Shown here: positions 23,953 to 32,832 of the stretch, piece after piece
Layout: every line of letters begins with the position of its first letter
How positions within the stretch are numbered: the stretch's first letter is position 1
Origin: Crossiella sp. S99.2
GTDB taxonomy: Bacteria; Actinomycetota; Actinomycetes; Mycobacteriales; Pseudonocardiaceae
Direction of reading: 5' to 3'
Length of the DNA: 64,000 nucleotides
Assembly (NCBI RefSeq): GCF_023094165.1
Contig: NZ_JALMDK010000007.1
Coordinates: 189,099-253,098 of the forward strand
Notes under the pieces: model-generated
Told to the model about the DNA's origin: nothing
The model's input: the letters and a program-made list of their open reading frames with translations, nothing else
Database searches by the model: none
Translations under genes and position numbers: made by a program

Positions 23953-25164
23953 ATGCGGCGGATCGTGATCATCGGGGCCGGGCAGGCCGGTTTGGTGCTG
24001 GGGCTGGGACTTCTGCGGCACGGTTACGCGGTGACCGTGGTCGCCGAACGCCCCGCCGCCGAGGTGCTGGCCGGACGCCTGATCTCCAACCAGTGCGTGT
24101 TCCACCCCGCCCTGGTCCGCGAGCGCGAACTCGGCATCAACTTCTGGGACGACCGCGCGATCCCGGTGGAAACCGTCTCCTTCACCGCGCCCGGCATGTC
24201 CTGGCAGGCGCCGCTGGACCAGCCCGCGCAGTCGGTGGACCAGCGGGTGAAGGTCGCGGACTGGATGGCCGAGTTCACCCGGCGGGGCGGCGAACTCCGG
24301 CTGCACCGGGTCACCCCGGACGAGCTGGAGCCCTACGCCCGGGAGTTCGACCTGGTGGTGGTCGCGGCGGGCCGCGGACCGCAGTTCGACCAGTTGTTCC
24401 CACGCAACCCTGAATTGTCGCCGCATACCCAGCCGCGGCGCAGTATCGGGGTGCTGTACGTGCGGGGTGGCACGCCGCAGCCCGGACTCAGCTTCGCGCT
24501 CGGTCCGCACGGCGAGTGCTTCGGGCTGCCGATCCTCTCCGTCGACGGTCCGGTCTACGGCGCCGGGATCTTCGCGGTGCCCGGCGGACCCCTGGACCGC
24601 TGGGACGACATCACCGACGCGCACGCGCACCTGGCCCGCGCCCAGCAGCTGATGCGGGAGCATTTTCCTTGGCAGGGCGGCATTCTGGACGGCACCGAGC
24701 CGGCCGGGCCGCTGGAGTTCCTGCACGGCCGGATCACCCCGGTGGTCCGCCACCCCGTCGGCACGCTGCCCTCGGGTGCGCTGGTGCTGGCCATGGGGGA
24801 CACCGCGGTCACCAACGATCCGCTGTCCGGGCAGGGCGCGAACATGGCCGCGCACGCCGCCCGCAGTTACGAGGAAGCCATTGTGGCGCACGGTGATCGG
24901 CCGTTCGACGCGGAGTTCATGCACGGGGCGTTCGCCCGGTGCTGGGCGCGGGCCGAGCACGCCACCCGGTTCAGCCTCGACCTGCTCGACCCGCCACCCG
25001 CGCACGTCATGTCCACTTTGGACACCGCGCAGCGGGTGCCCGAGGTGGCGCACCGGTTCGCCCAGCTCTTCGCCAACCCGGTCGACTACACCGGCTGGCT
25101 CACCGAGGAGACCGCCGCGCTGGACTACCTCGCCGCCGCCTCAGCCCGCGCCGCCGCCCAGTAA
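23953..25164 (+). CDS. FAD-dependent monooxygenase of the styrene monooxygenase (StyA) family
   Basis: 403 residues from ATG 23953. The N-terminal dinucleotide motif GAGQAGLVLGLGLL binds FAD. Conserved StyA-type segments follow: SNQCVFHPALVRERELGINFWDD, then VAAGRG, and the second FAD motif region GDTAVTNDPLSGQGANMAAHAA. Such enzymes epoxidise styrene or hydroxylate indoles using FADH2 from a separate reductase (StyB); none is encoded nearby. The 3' end overlaps the convergent ArsR-type gene by 24 bp, and that regulator could control it only through its own separate promoter. Confidence 0.85.
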   Translation: MRRIVIIGAGQAGLVLGLGLLRHGYAVTVVAERPAAEVLAGRLISNQCVFHPALVRERELGINFWDDRAIPVETVSFTAPGMSWQAPLDQPAQSVDQRVKVADWMAEFTRRGGELRLHRVTPDELEPYAREFDLVVVAAGRGPQFDQLFPRNPELSPHTQPRRSIGVLYVRGGTPQPGLSFALGPHGECFGLPILSVDGPVYGAGIFAVPGGPLDRWDDITDAHAHLARAQQLMREHFPWQGGILDGTEPAGPLEFLHGRITPVVRHPVGTLPSGALVLAMGDTAVTNDPLSGQGANMAAHAARSYEEAIVAHGDRPFDAEFMHGAFARCWARAEHATRFSLDLLDPPPAHVMSTLDTAQRVPEVAHRFAQLFANPVDYTGWLTEETAALDYLAAASARAAAQ

Positions 25165-26094
25165 CGCCTCGGCCAGCGCGGTGCGCGCGCTCAGCACCCC
25201 CTTGCCCACCCGGTGGCTGGCCACCAGACCCGCGCCGCGCAAGGCGTTGAGGTGCTGGGACACCGCACCCGCGGACATCCCGGTGCGGCGGGCCAGTTCG
25301 GTGGTGGAGGTGGGCGCGGTCATCTCGGTCAGCAACCTCGCCCGGGAGCGGCCGAGCACCGCGCCCAGGTTTTCCGTTGGGCCGGAAGGGTTTTCCCACA
25401 GTGCGGCGACACCACGGGCCGGGTAGGCCAGTTGCGGGGCCTCGCCGGCGGAGATGCTGAGCACCGAGGGCCAGACGAAAACCGAGGGGATCAGCACCAG
25501 GCCGGGGCCGTCGGTGACGTTCGGGGCCTGGCAGTGGTTGTTGGCCACGGTCAGCGCCGCGCCGTCCCAGCGCACCGACTCGTGCAGGTCGTTGAGCAGC
25601 GCGCCGGTGCCCTGCTCGGCCAGCACCCGCGCGCCGCGGAAGACCTCCCGGTCCAGCAGTGCCCGGATCCGCGGCCAGTCCGGCGCCAGCGCGCGCTGCC
25701 AGTACCCGGTGATCTCCGCGGCCAGCCGGGTCAGCCCGGCCGCCGGATCCTCGTGCAGTGCCTGGATCTCCGGGGTCGCCGGGATGCCGGACAGGGCCAG
25801 GTGTTCGCGCACCAGCTCGGGTGGGGTGGCGGTCAGCACGGCCAGTTCGGCGGTCAGGTCCGGGGCCGGCGGCGGCGGGGTGAGGAAGTCCGGGATGTAG
25901 TGCGGTGCGGCCGGGACCAGTTGCCACAGCAGCGAGTCCGCCGGCGGACCCGCGGTGCGCGCGAGCCAGGGCGCGTGCAGCACCCGGCCCTCGCCGCCGC
26001 GCCGCACCCGCAGCCCGGCCACGACCTCCCACAGACAGGACACGGACAGTCGCACCCTGGCCACACCCTGTGCGGCGAACCCGATCGCGACCAC
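25141..26094 (-). CDS. ArsR-like transcriptional regulator with DUF5937-type N-terminal domain
   Basis: 317 residues from GTG 26094. The start was chosen because the family begins close to the strand preceding ARVRLSVSCLWEV. Residues 1-240 are a DUF5937-like ligand domain; the winged helix is at the C-terminus (TTELARRTGMSAGAVSQHLNALRGAGLV). This reversed order is typical of these actinobacterial regulators. It is divergent from the PEP-mutase-like gene with a 71-bp intergenic region, so that gene is its most likely target. It overlaps the oxidase gene tail to tail. Confidence 0.82.
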   Translation of the reverse strand: MVAIGFAAQGVARVRLSVSCLWEVVAGLRVRRGGEGRVLHAPWLARTAGPPADSLLWQLVPAAPHYIPDFLTPPPPAPDLTAELAVLTATPPELVREHLALSGIPATPEIQALHEDPAAGLTRLAAEITGYWQRALAPDWPRIRALLDREVFRGARVLAEQGTGALLNDLHESVRWDGAALTVANNHCQAPNVTDGPGLVLIPSVFVWPSVLSISAGEAPQLAYPARGVAALWENPSGPTENLGAVLGRSRARLLTEMTAPTSTTELARRTGMSAGAVSQHLNALRGAGLVASHRVGKGVLSARTALAEALLGGGAG

Positions 26095-26165
26095 CAGACC
26101 TGCCCATCGTTTTAGCTGAGGCGAAAAAGATAGGCAGGTGCCCGCCTGGCACACAAGCTGGGAGA

Positions 26166-26957
26166 GTGAGCCGAACCCACCACGCCGCCGAGTTCCGGCG
26201 GCTGCACGAACTCCGCCCGCTGGTCCTGCCCAACGCCTGGGACCCGGCCAGCGCGCGTGTCATCGAGGCCGCCGGCGCCGCGGCCATCGCCACCACCAGC
26301 GCGGGCGTGTCCTGGGCGCACGGCCGTCCGGACGGCGAGGGCCTGGACCGGGCCGGGATGATCGCCGCCGTGCGCGCCATCCTGGACACGGTGTCCATCC
26401 CGGTCACCGCCGATGTCGAGGGCGGCTACGACGATCTGGCCGGCACCGTCGCCGAACTGGCCGAACTGGGCGTGGCCGGGGTCAACGTCGAGGATTCCGC
26501 GCAGGGCGCGCTGCTCGACCCGGCCGCCGCCGCGGACCGGATCCGGCTGGCCCGCAAGGCCGACGCGGACCTGGTCCTCAACGCGCGCACCGACGTCTAC
26601 CTGCTCGGCGGCAGCGGCCCCGAAGCCCTCGCCGAGGCGATTTCCCGCGGCAACGCCGCCTTCGCCGCCGGTGCGGACTGCGTGTTCGTGCCCGGCGTCA
26701 TCGCCGAGGACACCATCACCGCCCTGGTCGAAGCCCTGCACGGCCCGCTCAACATCATGGCCATGCCCGGCGCCCCCACGGTGGCCCGGCTCGGTGAGCT
26801 GGGGGTGGCCAGGGTCAGCGTGGGCTCCGGCATCGCCCAGGCCGCGCTCGCCGCCACCGCACGGGCGGCGCGGGAACTCCTGACGACCGGCGGTTACGAC
26901 GCGCTCGCCGACGGTCTGCCCTTTGGCGAGGTCAACTCGTTGTTTCGCGCGCGGTGA
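26166..26957 (+). CDS. Isocitrate lyase/PEP mutase-superfamily enzyme
   Basis: 263 residues from GTG 26166. The barrel contains LVLPNAWDPASARVIEAAGAAA, the metal-binding DVEGGYDD (family DxDxGxG loop), VNVEDS and VLNARTDVYLL, typical of the short oxaloacetate decarboxylase/carboxyphosphonoenolpyruvate branch. Members cleave or form C-C or C-P bonds next to a carboxylate. Real isocitrate lyase and methylisocitrate lyase carry a KKCGH motif, which is absent here. The gene is divergent from an ArsR-like regulator and its end overlaps the TetR gene by 26 bp. Confidence 0.85.
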   Translation: MSRTHHAAEFRRLHELRPLVLPNAWDPASARVIEAAGAAAIATTSAGVSWAHGRPDGEGLDRAGMIAAVRAILDTVSIPVTADVEGGYDDLAGTVAELAELGVAGVNVEDSAQGALLDPAAAADRIRLARKADADLVLNARTDVYLLGGSGPEALAEAISRGNAAFAAGADCVFVPGVIAEDTITALVEALHGPLNIMAMPGAPTVARLGELGVARVSVGSGIAQAALAATARAARELLTTGGYDALADGLPFGEVNSLFRAR

Positions 26958-27549
26958 GTTCCAGTCCGCGCAGCAGCGGCAGGTAGACCTCGTCCACCAG
27001 GGCGTGGATGGTGTCGTCGGTGATCTTCTCGCCGCCGTGGATGGCCTCCAGGCGGACCAGGTTGATCGGCAGCTGGATCAGCCGAGGGGACAGTTCGAGG
27101 GGGTCCAGTTCCCCTCGGGCTGCCGCCTCGCGCAGGATCTTGGTCAGCACCTCGGCCAGTGGCGAGTTGTGCAGGCGTTCGCGCAGCACCGCGGTGATCT
27201 CCGGGTGCCGGAACGTCTCGCCCATCACCCCGGCGAGCATCTCGCTGAGCATGCCCTCGATCCGCCGCGCGATCTCGGTGAACATCTTGATCAGGTCGCC
27301 GCGCAGGGACCCGGTGTCCGTGGGCAGCGGGTCCATCCGCGCCGGTAGCCGGTGGTTCCAGGCCGCCAGGACCAGTTCGGCCCGGTTCGACCAGCGGCGG
27401 TAGATCACCGGCTTGCTGGTCCCGGCTCGTGCGGCCACCGCCTCGATGGTGAGCCGGTTGTACCCGGTCTCACTCAGCTCGGTCCAGGCCGCGTCCAGAA
27501 TGGCCTGTTCCAGCTCGGCACCGCGGCGGCGCGACTTCGGCTCGCTCAC
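26932..27549 (-). CDS. TetR-family regulator of the adjacent ABC exporter
   Basis: 205 residues from GTG 27549. The N-terminal HTH is LTIEAVAARAGTSKPVIYRRWSNRAELVLAAW. The C-terminal domain matches TetR_C_16-like drug-binding domains (HPEITAVLRERL, SPRLIQLPINLVRL). It is divergent from a two-gene ABC exporter with only 88 bp between starts, and that region holds a perfect inverted repeat GAAACGT-N10-ACGTTTC. The standard model is repression of itself and the exporter, relieved by an exported or toxic ligand. Confidence 0.92.
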   Translation of the reverse strand: MSEPKSRRRGAELEQAILDAAWTELSETGYNRLTIEAVAARAGTSKPVIYRRWSNRAELVLAAWNHRLPARMDPLPTDTGSLRGDLIKMFTEIARRIEGMLSEMLAGVMGETFRHPEITAVLRERLHNSPLAEVLTKILREAAARGELDPLELSPRLIQLPINLVRLEAIHGGEKITDDTIHALVDEVYLPLLRGLELTARETTS

Positions 27550-27597
27550 CCTGCCCCTTTAAGTACGTTGCGTTTCTTAGGCTGGGAGTCTACGTTG

Positions 27598-27621
27598 GAA
27601 ACGTAAGATACGGAACGTTTC
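27598..27621. promoter_or_regulatory. Inverted repeat in the TetR/exporter promoter region
   Basis: GAAACGT at 27598-27604 and ACGTTTC at 27615-27621 are perfect 7-bp arms with a 10-bp spacer, 16 bp before the exporter start at 27638. A further related half-site, ACGTTGCGTTTC, lies at 27565-27576. The arrangement fits a TetR operator overlapping the exporter's promoter or leader. Confidence 0.6.
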
Positions 27622-27637
27622 TTCTGTGGGGTATTCG

Positions 27638-29371
27638 GTGTTGAACCGACTGTTACGTACCTATCTACGGCCGTACACGCGGGAGCTGTCGGCGGTGCTC
27701 GTGCTGCAACTCATCGGCACGATCGCCTCGCTGTACCTGCCCAGCCTGAACGCCGACATCATCGACCACGGCATCGCCACCGGCGATACCGGCTACATCC
27801 TGTCCACCGGCGGCTGGATGCTGGCCGTCACCCTCCTCCAGATCGTCTGTTCGATCGGCGCGGTCTACTTCGGCGCCCGCTGTGCGATGGCCTTCGGCCG
27901 CGATGTGCGCGCCGCGGTCTTCCACCGGGTCGGTGAGTTCTCCGCCCGCGAGGTCAGCACCTTCGGCGCGCCCTCGCTGATCACCCGTAGTACCAACGAC
28001 GTGCAGCAGGTGCAGATCATCGTGGTGCTGGTGTGCACCATGCTGGTGACCGCGCCGATCATGTGCGTGGGCGGCATCGTGATGGCGCTGCGCGAGGACC
28101 TCGGCCTGTCCTGGCTGCTGCTGGTCTGCGTGCCGGTGCTGGTGATCGCGATCGGGCTGATCGTCTCCCGCACGGTGCCGCAGTTCCGCAAGATGCAGGA
28201 CCGCATCGACCAGGTCAACCGGGTGCTGCGGGAGCAGCTCACCGGCGTCCGGGTGGTGCGTGCCTTTGTCCGCGAACCCGGTGAGACCAAGCGGTTCGCC
28301 GCGGCCAACGACGCACTCACCGACACCGCGCTGCGGGTCGGCCGGGTGCAGGCGCTGCTGTTCCCGGTGGTCATCCTGGTGCTCAACGTCTCCGGCGTGG
28401 CCGTGCTGTGGTTCGGTGCGGACCGGGTGGATCTGGGGCAGATGCAGATCGGCGCGCTGACCGCCTTCCTCAACTACCTGCTGCAGATCCTGATGGCGGT
28501 GATGATGGCCACCTTCATCGCCACCCTGATCCCGCGCGCCGCGGTGTGCGCGGAGCGGATCAACGAGGTGCTGGACACCGAACCTTCGGTGCGGCCGCCG
28601 GACAATCCGGTGCGCGAGCTGCGCGGGCACGGCGAACTGGAGTTCCGGGACGTCGAGTTCCGCTACCCTGGCGCGGCCGAACCCGTGCTGCACAACGTGT
28701 CCTTCCGCGCGCGGGCCGGGCAGACCACCGCGATCATCGGCAGCACCGGCGCCGGCAAGACCACCCTGCTCTCGCTCATCCCGCGGCTGGTGGACGTGAC
28801 CGCGGGCGCGGTGCTGGTGGACGGGGTGGACGTGCGCGAGGCCGCGCCGGAACTGCTCTGGGAGCGGATCGGCCTTGTCCCGCAACGGCCCTACCTGTTC
28901 ACCGGCACCGTGGCCGGCAACCTGCGGTACGGAAATCCGGACGCGACCGACGCGGAACTGTGGCAGGCCTTGGAGATCGCCCAGGCCAAGGACTTCGTCA
29001 CGGACATGCCCGGCGGGCTGGACGCGCCGATCACCCAGGGCGGCACCAACGTCTCCGGCGGACAGCGGCAACGCCTGTCCATCGCCCGCGCCCTGGTGCG
29101 GAAACCGGAGATCTACCTGTTCGACGACTCCTTCTCCGCACTGGACCTGGCCACCGACGCCCGGCTGCGCGCCGCACTGCGCCCGCACACCGGGCAGGCG
29201 GCCGTGCTGGTGGTGGCGCAACGCGTGTCCACCATCCTGGACGCCGACCAGATCATCGTGCTGGACAACGGATCCATCGTCGGCACCGGCACCCACCACG
29301 AACTGCTGGACTCCTGCCCGACCTACCGGGAGATCGTCCAGTCCCAGCTGACTCCGGAGCAAGCGGCATGA
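27638..29371 (+). CDS. ABC exporter half-transporter A (degenerate catalytic Glu)
   Basis: 577 residues from GTG 27638, which has GGGG 6 nt upstream; an in-frame GTG at 27626 is an alternative. Six-helix type I exporter domain, then an ATPase domain with Walker A IGSTGAGKTT, signature NVSGGQRQR and Walker B YLFDDSFSALD. The catalytic Glu after Walker B is Asp here. The stop overlaps the next gene's ATG (ATGA). With its partner it should form a heterodimer with one strong and one weak ATP site. Drug or metabolite efflux under TetR control is likely. Confidence 0.92.
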   Translation: MLNRLLRTYLRPYTRELSAVLVLQLIGTIASLYLPSLNADIIDHGIATGDTGYILSTGGWMLAVTLLQIVCSIGAVYFGARCAMAFGRDVRAAVFHRVGEFSAREVSTFGAPSLITRSTNDVQQVQIIVVLVCTMLVTAPIMCVGGIVMALREDLGLSWLLLVCVPVLVIAIGLIVSRTVPQFRKMQDRIDQVNRVLREQLTGVRVVRAFVREPGETKRFAAANDALTDTALRVGRVQALLFPVVILVLNVSGVAVLWFGADRVDLGQMQIGALTAFLNYLLQILMAVMMATFIATLIPRAAVCAERINEVLDTEPSVRPPDNPVRELRGHGELEFRDVEFRYPGAAEPVLHNVSFRARAGQTTAIIGSTGAGKTTLLSLIPRLVDVTAGAVLVDGVDVREAAPELLWERIGLVPQRPYLFTGTVAGNLRYGNPDATDAELWQALEIAQAKDFVTDMPGGLDAPITQGGTNVSGGQRQRLSIARALVRKPEIYLFDDSFSALDLATDARLRAALRPHTGQAAVLVVAQRVSTILDADQIIVLDNGSIVGTGTHHELLDSCPTYREIVQSQLTPEQAA

Positions 29372-31236
29372 GCGCCCCCACCACGAGCACCGCCCCCCGG
29401 CCACCGGCATCGGGGCCCATGGGCGGGCGTTTTCCCGGCATGGGCATGCCGATGGGCAAGGCGAAAAGCTTCAAGTCCTCGGCGAAACGACTCTTCGGCC
29501 GGATGCGGCCGGAGCGCCCGAAACTGTTCGCCGTGCTCGCCCTCGGTGTGCTCAGCGTCGGCTTTTCCGTTGCCGGGCCGAAGATCCTGGGCCAGGCCAC
29601 CGACATCATCTTCAACGGCGTGCTCGGCCGGATGCGCGGGGATGCCAACGCGCACATCGACTTCGCCGCCCTCGGCGTGACGCTGACCTGGGTGCTCGGG
29701 CTGTACCTGGTGTCCGCGGCGTTCGCCTACCTGATGGGCCTGCTGCTCAACGGGGTGGTGCAGCGGGTGGTGTACCGGCTGCGCGAGGATGTCGAGGAGA
29801 AGTTGCACCGGTTGCCGTTGCGCTACTTCGACAGCCAGCCCCGCGGTGAGCTGTTGTCCAGGGTCACCAACGACATCGACAACATCTCCACCACGTTGCA
29901 GCAAACGCTGAACCAGTCGCTGACCTCGCTGCTGACCGTGGTCGGCGTGCTGGTGATGATGTTCACCATCTCCCCGCTGCTGGCGGTGATCGCGCTGCTG
30001 ATCATCCCGCTGTCCATGGTGATCACCGCCCAGATCGGCAAGCGCTCGCAGAAGTTGTTCGTGGCGCAGTGGCGCGAGGTCGGCGCGCTCAACGCGCACA
30101 TCGAGGAGGCGTTCACCGGACACCAGCTGGTCAAGGTCTTCGGTCGACAGCGCGAGTCCGAGGCGGAGTTCGCCAGCCGCAACGAGAAACTGTTCGGCTC
30201 CAGCCTGGGCGCGCAGTTCATCTCCGGGCTGATCATGCCCGCGATGATGTTCCTGTCCAACCTCAGCTACGTGCTCATCGCGGTGGTCGGCGGCCTGCGC
30301 ATCACCAGCGGCGCGATGACCCTGGGCGAGGTGCAGGCGTTCCTGCAGTACTCCCGCCAGTTCACCCAGCCGCTGACCCAGGTCGCCTCCATGGCCAACC
30401 TGCTGCAGTCCGGCGTGGCCTCGGCCGAACGCGTCTTCGAGCTGCTCGACGCCGAGGAACAGCAGCCCGACCCGGTGCGGAGTTCCCTTCCGGCACAACG
30501 CCATGGCCGGGTGGAGTTCGAGCGGGTCAGCTTCTCCTACAGTCTTGATCAGCCACTGATCGAGAACCTGTCCCTGGTCGCCGAACCGGGTCAGACCGTG
30601 GCCATCGTCGGCCCCACCGGCGCGGGCAAGACCACCCTGGTCAACCTGATCATGCGCTTCTACGAACTCGACGCCGGCCGGATCACCTTGGACGGCACCG
30701 ACATCACCAGCCTGAAACGCGAGGACCTGCGCGGCCAGATCGGCATGGTGCTGCAGGACACCTGGCTCTTCGGCGGCACCATCCGGGACAACATCGCCTA
30801 CGGCCGCCCCGACGCCACCGAGGCGGAGATCCTGGCCGCGGCCAAGGCCGCGTTCGTGGACCACTTCGTGCGCACCCTGCCGGAGGGCTACGACACGGTG
30901 ATCGACGAGGAAGGCGGCAACGTCAGTGCGGGGGAGAAGCAACTGCTGACCATCGCCCGCGCCTTCCTGGCGGATCCGTCGCTGTTGATCCTGGACGAGG
31001 CCACGAGTTCGGTCGACACCCGCACGGAATCGTTGGTGCAACACGCGATGGCCAACCTGCGCACGGCCCGGACCAGCTTCGTGATCGCGCACCGGCTGTC
31101 GACGATCCGGGATGCGGATGTGATCCTGGTGATGGAGGCGGGGCGGATCGTGGAGCAGGGGAATCACGAGGAACTCCTTGCGGCGCAAGGGGCTTATCAC
31201 CGGTTGTATTCGGCGCAGTTCAACGCGACGCCGTGA
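29368..31236 (+). CDS. ABC exporter half-transporter B (canonical Walker B, altered signature)
   Basis: 622 residues from ATG 29368. A Gly/Met-rich N-terminal extension (about residues 18-32) precedes six membrane helices. The ATPase domain has Walker A VGPTGAGKTT, Walker B LLILDEATSSVD with the catalytic Glu intact, and the switch His in IAHRLST. The signature is NVSAGEKQLL, so the usual SGGQ is replaced by SAGE. This pairs with the Glu-to-Asp change in half A: both defects fall in the same composite site, as in TM287/288- or BmrCD-like heterodimeric exporters. A strong hairpin follows the stop. Confidence 0.93.
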   Translation: MSAPTTSTAPRPPASGPMGGRFPGMGMPMGKAKSFKSSAKRLFGRMRPERPKLFAVLALGVLSVGFSVAGPKILGQATDIIFNGVLGRMRGDANAHIDFAALGVTLTWVLGLYLVSAAFAYLMGLLLNGVVQRVVYRLREDVEEKLHRLPLRYFDSQPRGELLSRVTNDIDNISTTLQQTLNQSLTSLLTVVGVLVMMFTISPLLAVIALLIIPLSMVITAQIGKRSQKLFVAQWREVGALNAHIEEAFTGHQLVKVFGRQRESEAEFASRNEKLFGSSLGAQFISGLIMPAMMFLSNLSYVLIAVVGGLRITSGAMTLGEVQAFLQYSRQFTQPLTQVASMANLLQSGVASAERVFELLDAEEQQPDPVRSSLPAQRHGRVEFERVSFSYSLDQPLIENLSLVAEPGQTVAIVGPTGAGKTTLVNLIMRFYELDAGRITLDGTDITSLKREDLRGQIGMVLQDTWLFGGTIRDNIAYGRPDATEAEILAAAKAAFVDHFVRTLPEGYDTVIDEEGGNVSAGEKQLLTIARAFLADPSLLILDEATSSVDTRTESLVQHAMANLRTARTSFVIAHRLSTIRDADVILVMEAGRIVEQGNHEELLAAQGAYHRLYSAQFNATP

Positions 31237-31240
31237 GTGC

Positions 31241-31272
31241 GCGGGGCGGCCGGGGTGTTCCGGCCGCCCCGC
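31241..31272 (+). terminator. Hairpin terminator after the ABC exporter
   Basis: GCGGGGCGGCCGG at 31241-31253 pairs perfectly with 31260-31272 (13 bp, 6-nt loop), 5 bp after the exporter stop. No T-run follows, as is usual for GC-rich actinobacterial terminators. Confidence 0.7.
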
Positions 31273-31483
31273 AGCGCTCCTTGCCCGCGGGGGGTGCTGT
31301 CGGCGCGGGCTGATCCGCTGGCACCCGGGCGGCCCCGATCACCCGCCGCCTGCTCTTCTGTTCGCCGCCCCGTTCCGCCGTTACATCCGGTCGCCGGGCG
31401 CTCTCCACCCGAGCGATCACCAACCGATCGGATCAACCGCTCACTGAAGACGTTTACATTGCGAATGGTCGCTCATCCGCGGT

Positions 31484-31510
31484 TATGCTCCGCCAAACGA
31501 TCAAACGAAC
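31484..31510 (+). promoter_or_regulatory. Promoter and putative operator of the sugar-operon regulator
   Basis: A -10-like TATGCT at 31484-31489 is followed by the direct repeat AAACGATC-AAACGAAC at 31495-31510, which would cover the transcription start. A possible -35 TTGCGA lies 19 bp upstream of the -10. The same word AAACGATCA is present in reverse orientation at 32735-32743, between the regulator and the transport operon, so both are probably bound by the same regulator. Confidence 0.5.
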
Positions 31511-31524
31511 ACGGGCGGTACCGG

Positions 31525-32736
31525 ATGCGAGAGCCAAGCGAGGCCAGACGTCGACGGATCCTGGCCGCCGTCCAGTCCCGTGGCTCGGTCCGGGTGACCG
31601 ACCTGGCCACCGAGCTGGACGTCTCGGTCGTCACCATCCGCCGCGACGTCGAGGAACTCGCCAAGGCGGGCACCCTCCGCCGCGGCCACGGCATCGCCCG
31701 CTCCCTGCGCGCCCCCGAACCCACCCCCGCGCCCCCGCCCGCCGAGGGTGGCGCGGTCGCCCTGGTCGTCCCGGAACGGCACGCCTACCTGCACGAAACC
31801 ATGCACGGCGCCCGCACCGCATTGGAAGAAGCCGGGATGCGGGTGGTGCTGCACATCGCGCCGCAGGTCGCAGGCGCGGAGCGGCCGATCGTGGAGCGGG
31901 TGCTGGCCGAGGATGTGCGCGGACTGCTGATCGCGCCCCGCTGGCGGACCACGGCGGCCGAACTCGCCGACGACTGGCTGGCGGCGGTGCGGGTCCCCCT
32001 GGTGCTGATGGAACGCAGGCCCTGGCCAGGCAGCGCCTTGCACGGACTGGACTCGGTGTGCACCGACCACTGGTACGGGATGCACCTGGCGGTGGCGCAC
32101 CTGGTCGCGCTGGGACACCGGCGGATCGTGCTGGCGGCGCGGGATGACAGTCCGACGGCGCGGACGTTGCGGGCGGCCTTCGCGGAGATCGCGTCCTACC
32201 GGGCGGAGATCGAGGACTGGGCGGTGGTGCTGAGCGCGGCGGACGCGGGGGCGGATGCGCCATCCGGGCGGGTCGAGCCGAGCCTGGCCACCGCCGTCGA
32301 GTGGATCGCCGCCGGAGCCGATGCGGGGTCGGCGCTGCCCGAGGCGGGTGCGCCGCGGATCGCCGCCGCGGCAGGCGGGCGGAGTGCGCGGCTGTCCGCG
32401 ACCCCCGACGCCCAACCCGGCCTCGCCGCCGTCCTGCGCGAGCACCGCGCCACCGCCGCCATCCTGCACGGCGACGTCGACGCCCTCATGCTCGTCCAGC
32501 AACTCGCCGAAGCCGGCATCCGGGTCCCCGACGACTGCTCCATCGTCGCCTACGACGACGTCGTCGCCGCCCTCGGCAGCCCGCCCCTCACCGCCGTCGC
32601 CCCGCCAAAAGCCCAGGTCGGACGCGCCGCCGCCGAGCTTCTCCTGCACCGGCTGGCCACCCCGGGCGAATGGCGGACTCGCCGGGTGGAGCTGATCCCG
32701 GACCTCAAGGTGCGGGGATCCACCCGATCGATCTGA
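31525..32736 (+). CDS. Regulator with DeoR-type HTH and LacI-type sugar-binding domain
   Basis: 403 residues from ATG 31525. The N-terminal domain is a DeoR-type helix-turn-helix (RRRRILAAVQSRGSVRVTDLATELDVSVVTIRRDVEELAK), not the LacI hinge type. The rest is a periplasmic-binding-protein-like sensor of the LacI/GalR kind, with AVALVVPERHAYLHETMHGA at the start and VPDDCSIVAYDDVVAA near the end. An Ala/Gly-rich stretch around residues 235-285 replaces part of the sensor core and may be a linker. It lies immediately upstream of the sugar importer operon and shares operator-like words with it. Confidence 0.88.
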   Translation: MREPSEARRRRILAAVQSRGSVRVTDLATELDVSVVTIRRDVEELAKAGTLRRGHGIARSLRAPEPTPAPPPAEGGAVALVVPERHAYLHETMHGARTALEEAGMRVVLHIAPQVAGAERPIVERVLAEDVRGLLIAPRWRTTAAELADDWLAAVRVPLVLMERRPWPGSALHGLDSVCTDHWYGMHLAVAHLVALGHRRIVLAARDDSPTARTLRAAFAEIASYRAEIEDWAVVLSAADAGADAPSGRVEPSLATAVEWIAAGADAGSALPEAGAPRIAAAAGGRSARLSATPDAQPGLAAVLREHRATAAILHGDVDALMLVQQLAEAGIRVPDDCSIVAYDDVVAALGSPPLTAVAPPKAQVGRAAAELLLHRLATPGEWRTRRVELIPDLKVRGSTRSI

Positions 32737-32769
32737 TCGTTTGACCGGTTTGAGTTTGTCTGATCGTTC
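32734..32769 (+). promoter_or_regulatory. Repeated operator words upstream of the sugar importer operon
   Basis: TGATCGTTTGACC at 32734-32746 and TGATCGTTC at 32761-32769 are spaced 27 bp apart, start to start. The first is the reverse complement of the AAACGATCA word in front of the regulator gene. The TTGACC at 32772-32777 could be a -35 element. Control of the operon by the upstream regulator is inferred. Confidence 0.5.
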
Positions 32770-32832
32770 TATTGACCTGAAATGCTCAGGCGATCAGGAT
32801 TCGGTGACCTCATCCTGCCAACGGAGGTGCCG

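Noticed and set aside
31237..31524. Upstream extension of the regulator frame from 31237
   Set aside because: The stretch contains the exporter terminator and the regulator's promoter; the HTH domain begins a few residues after ATG 31525.
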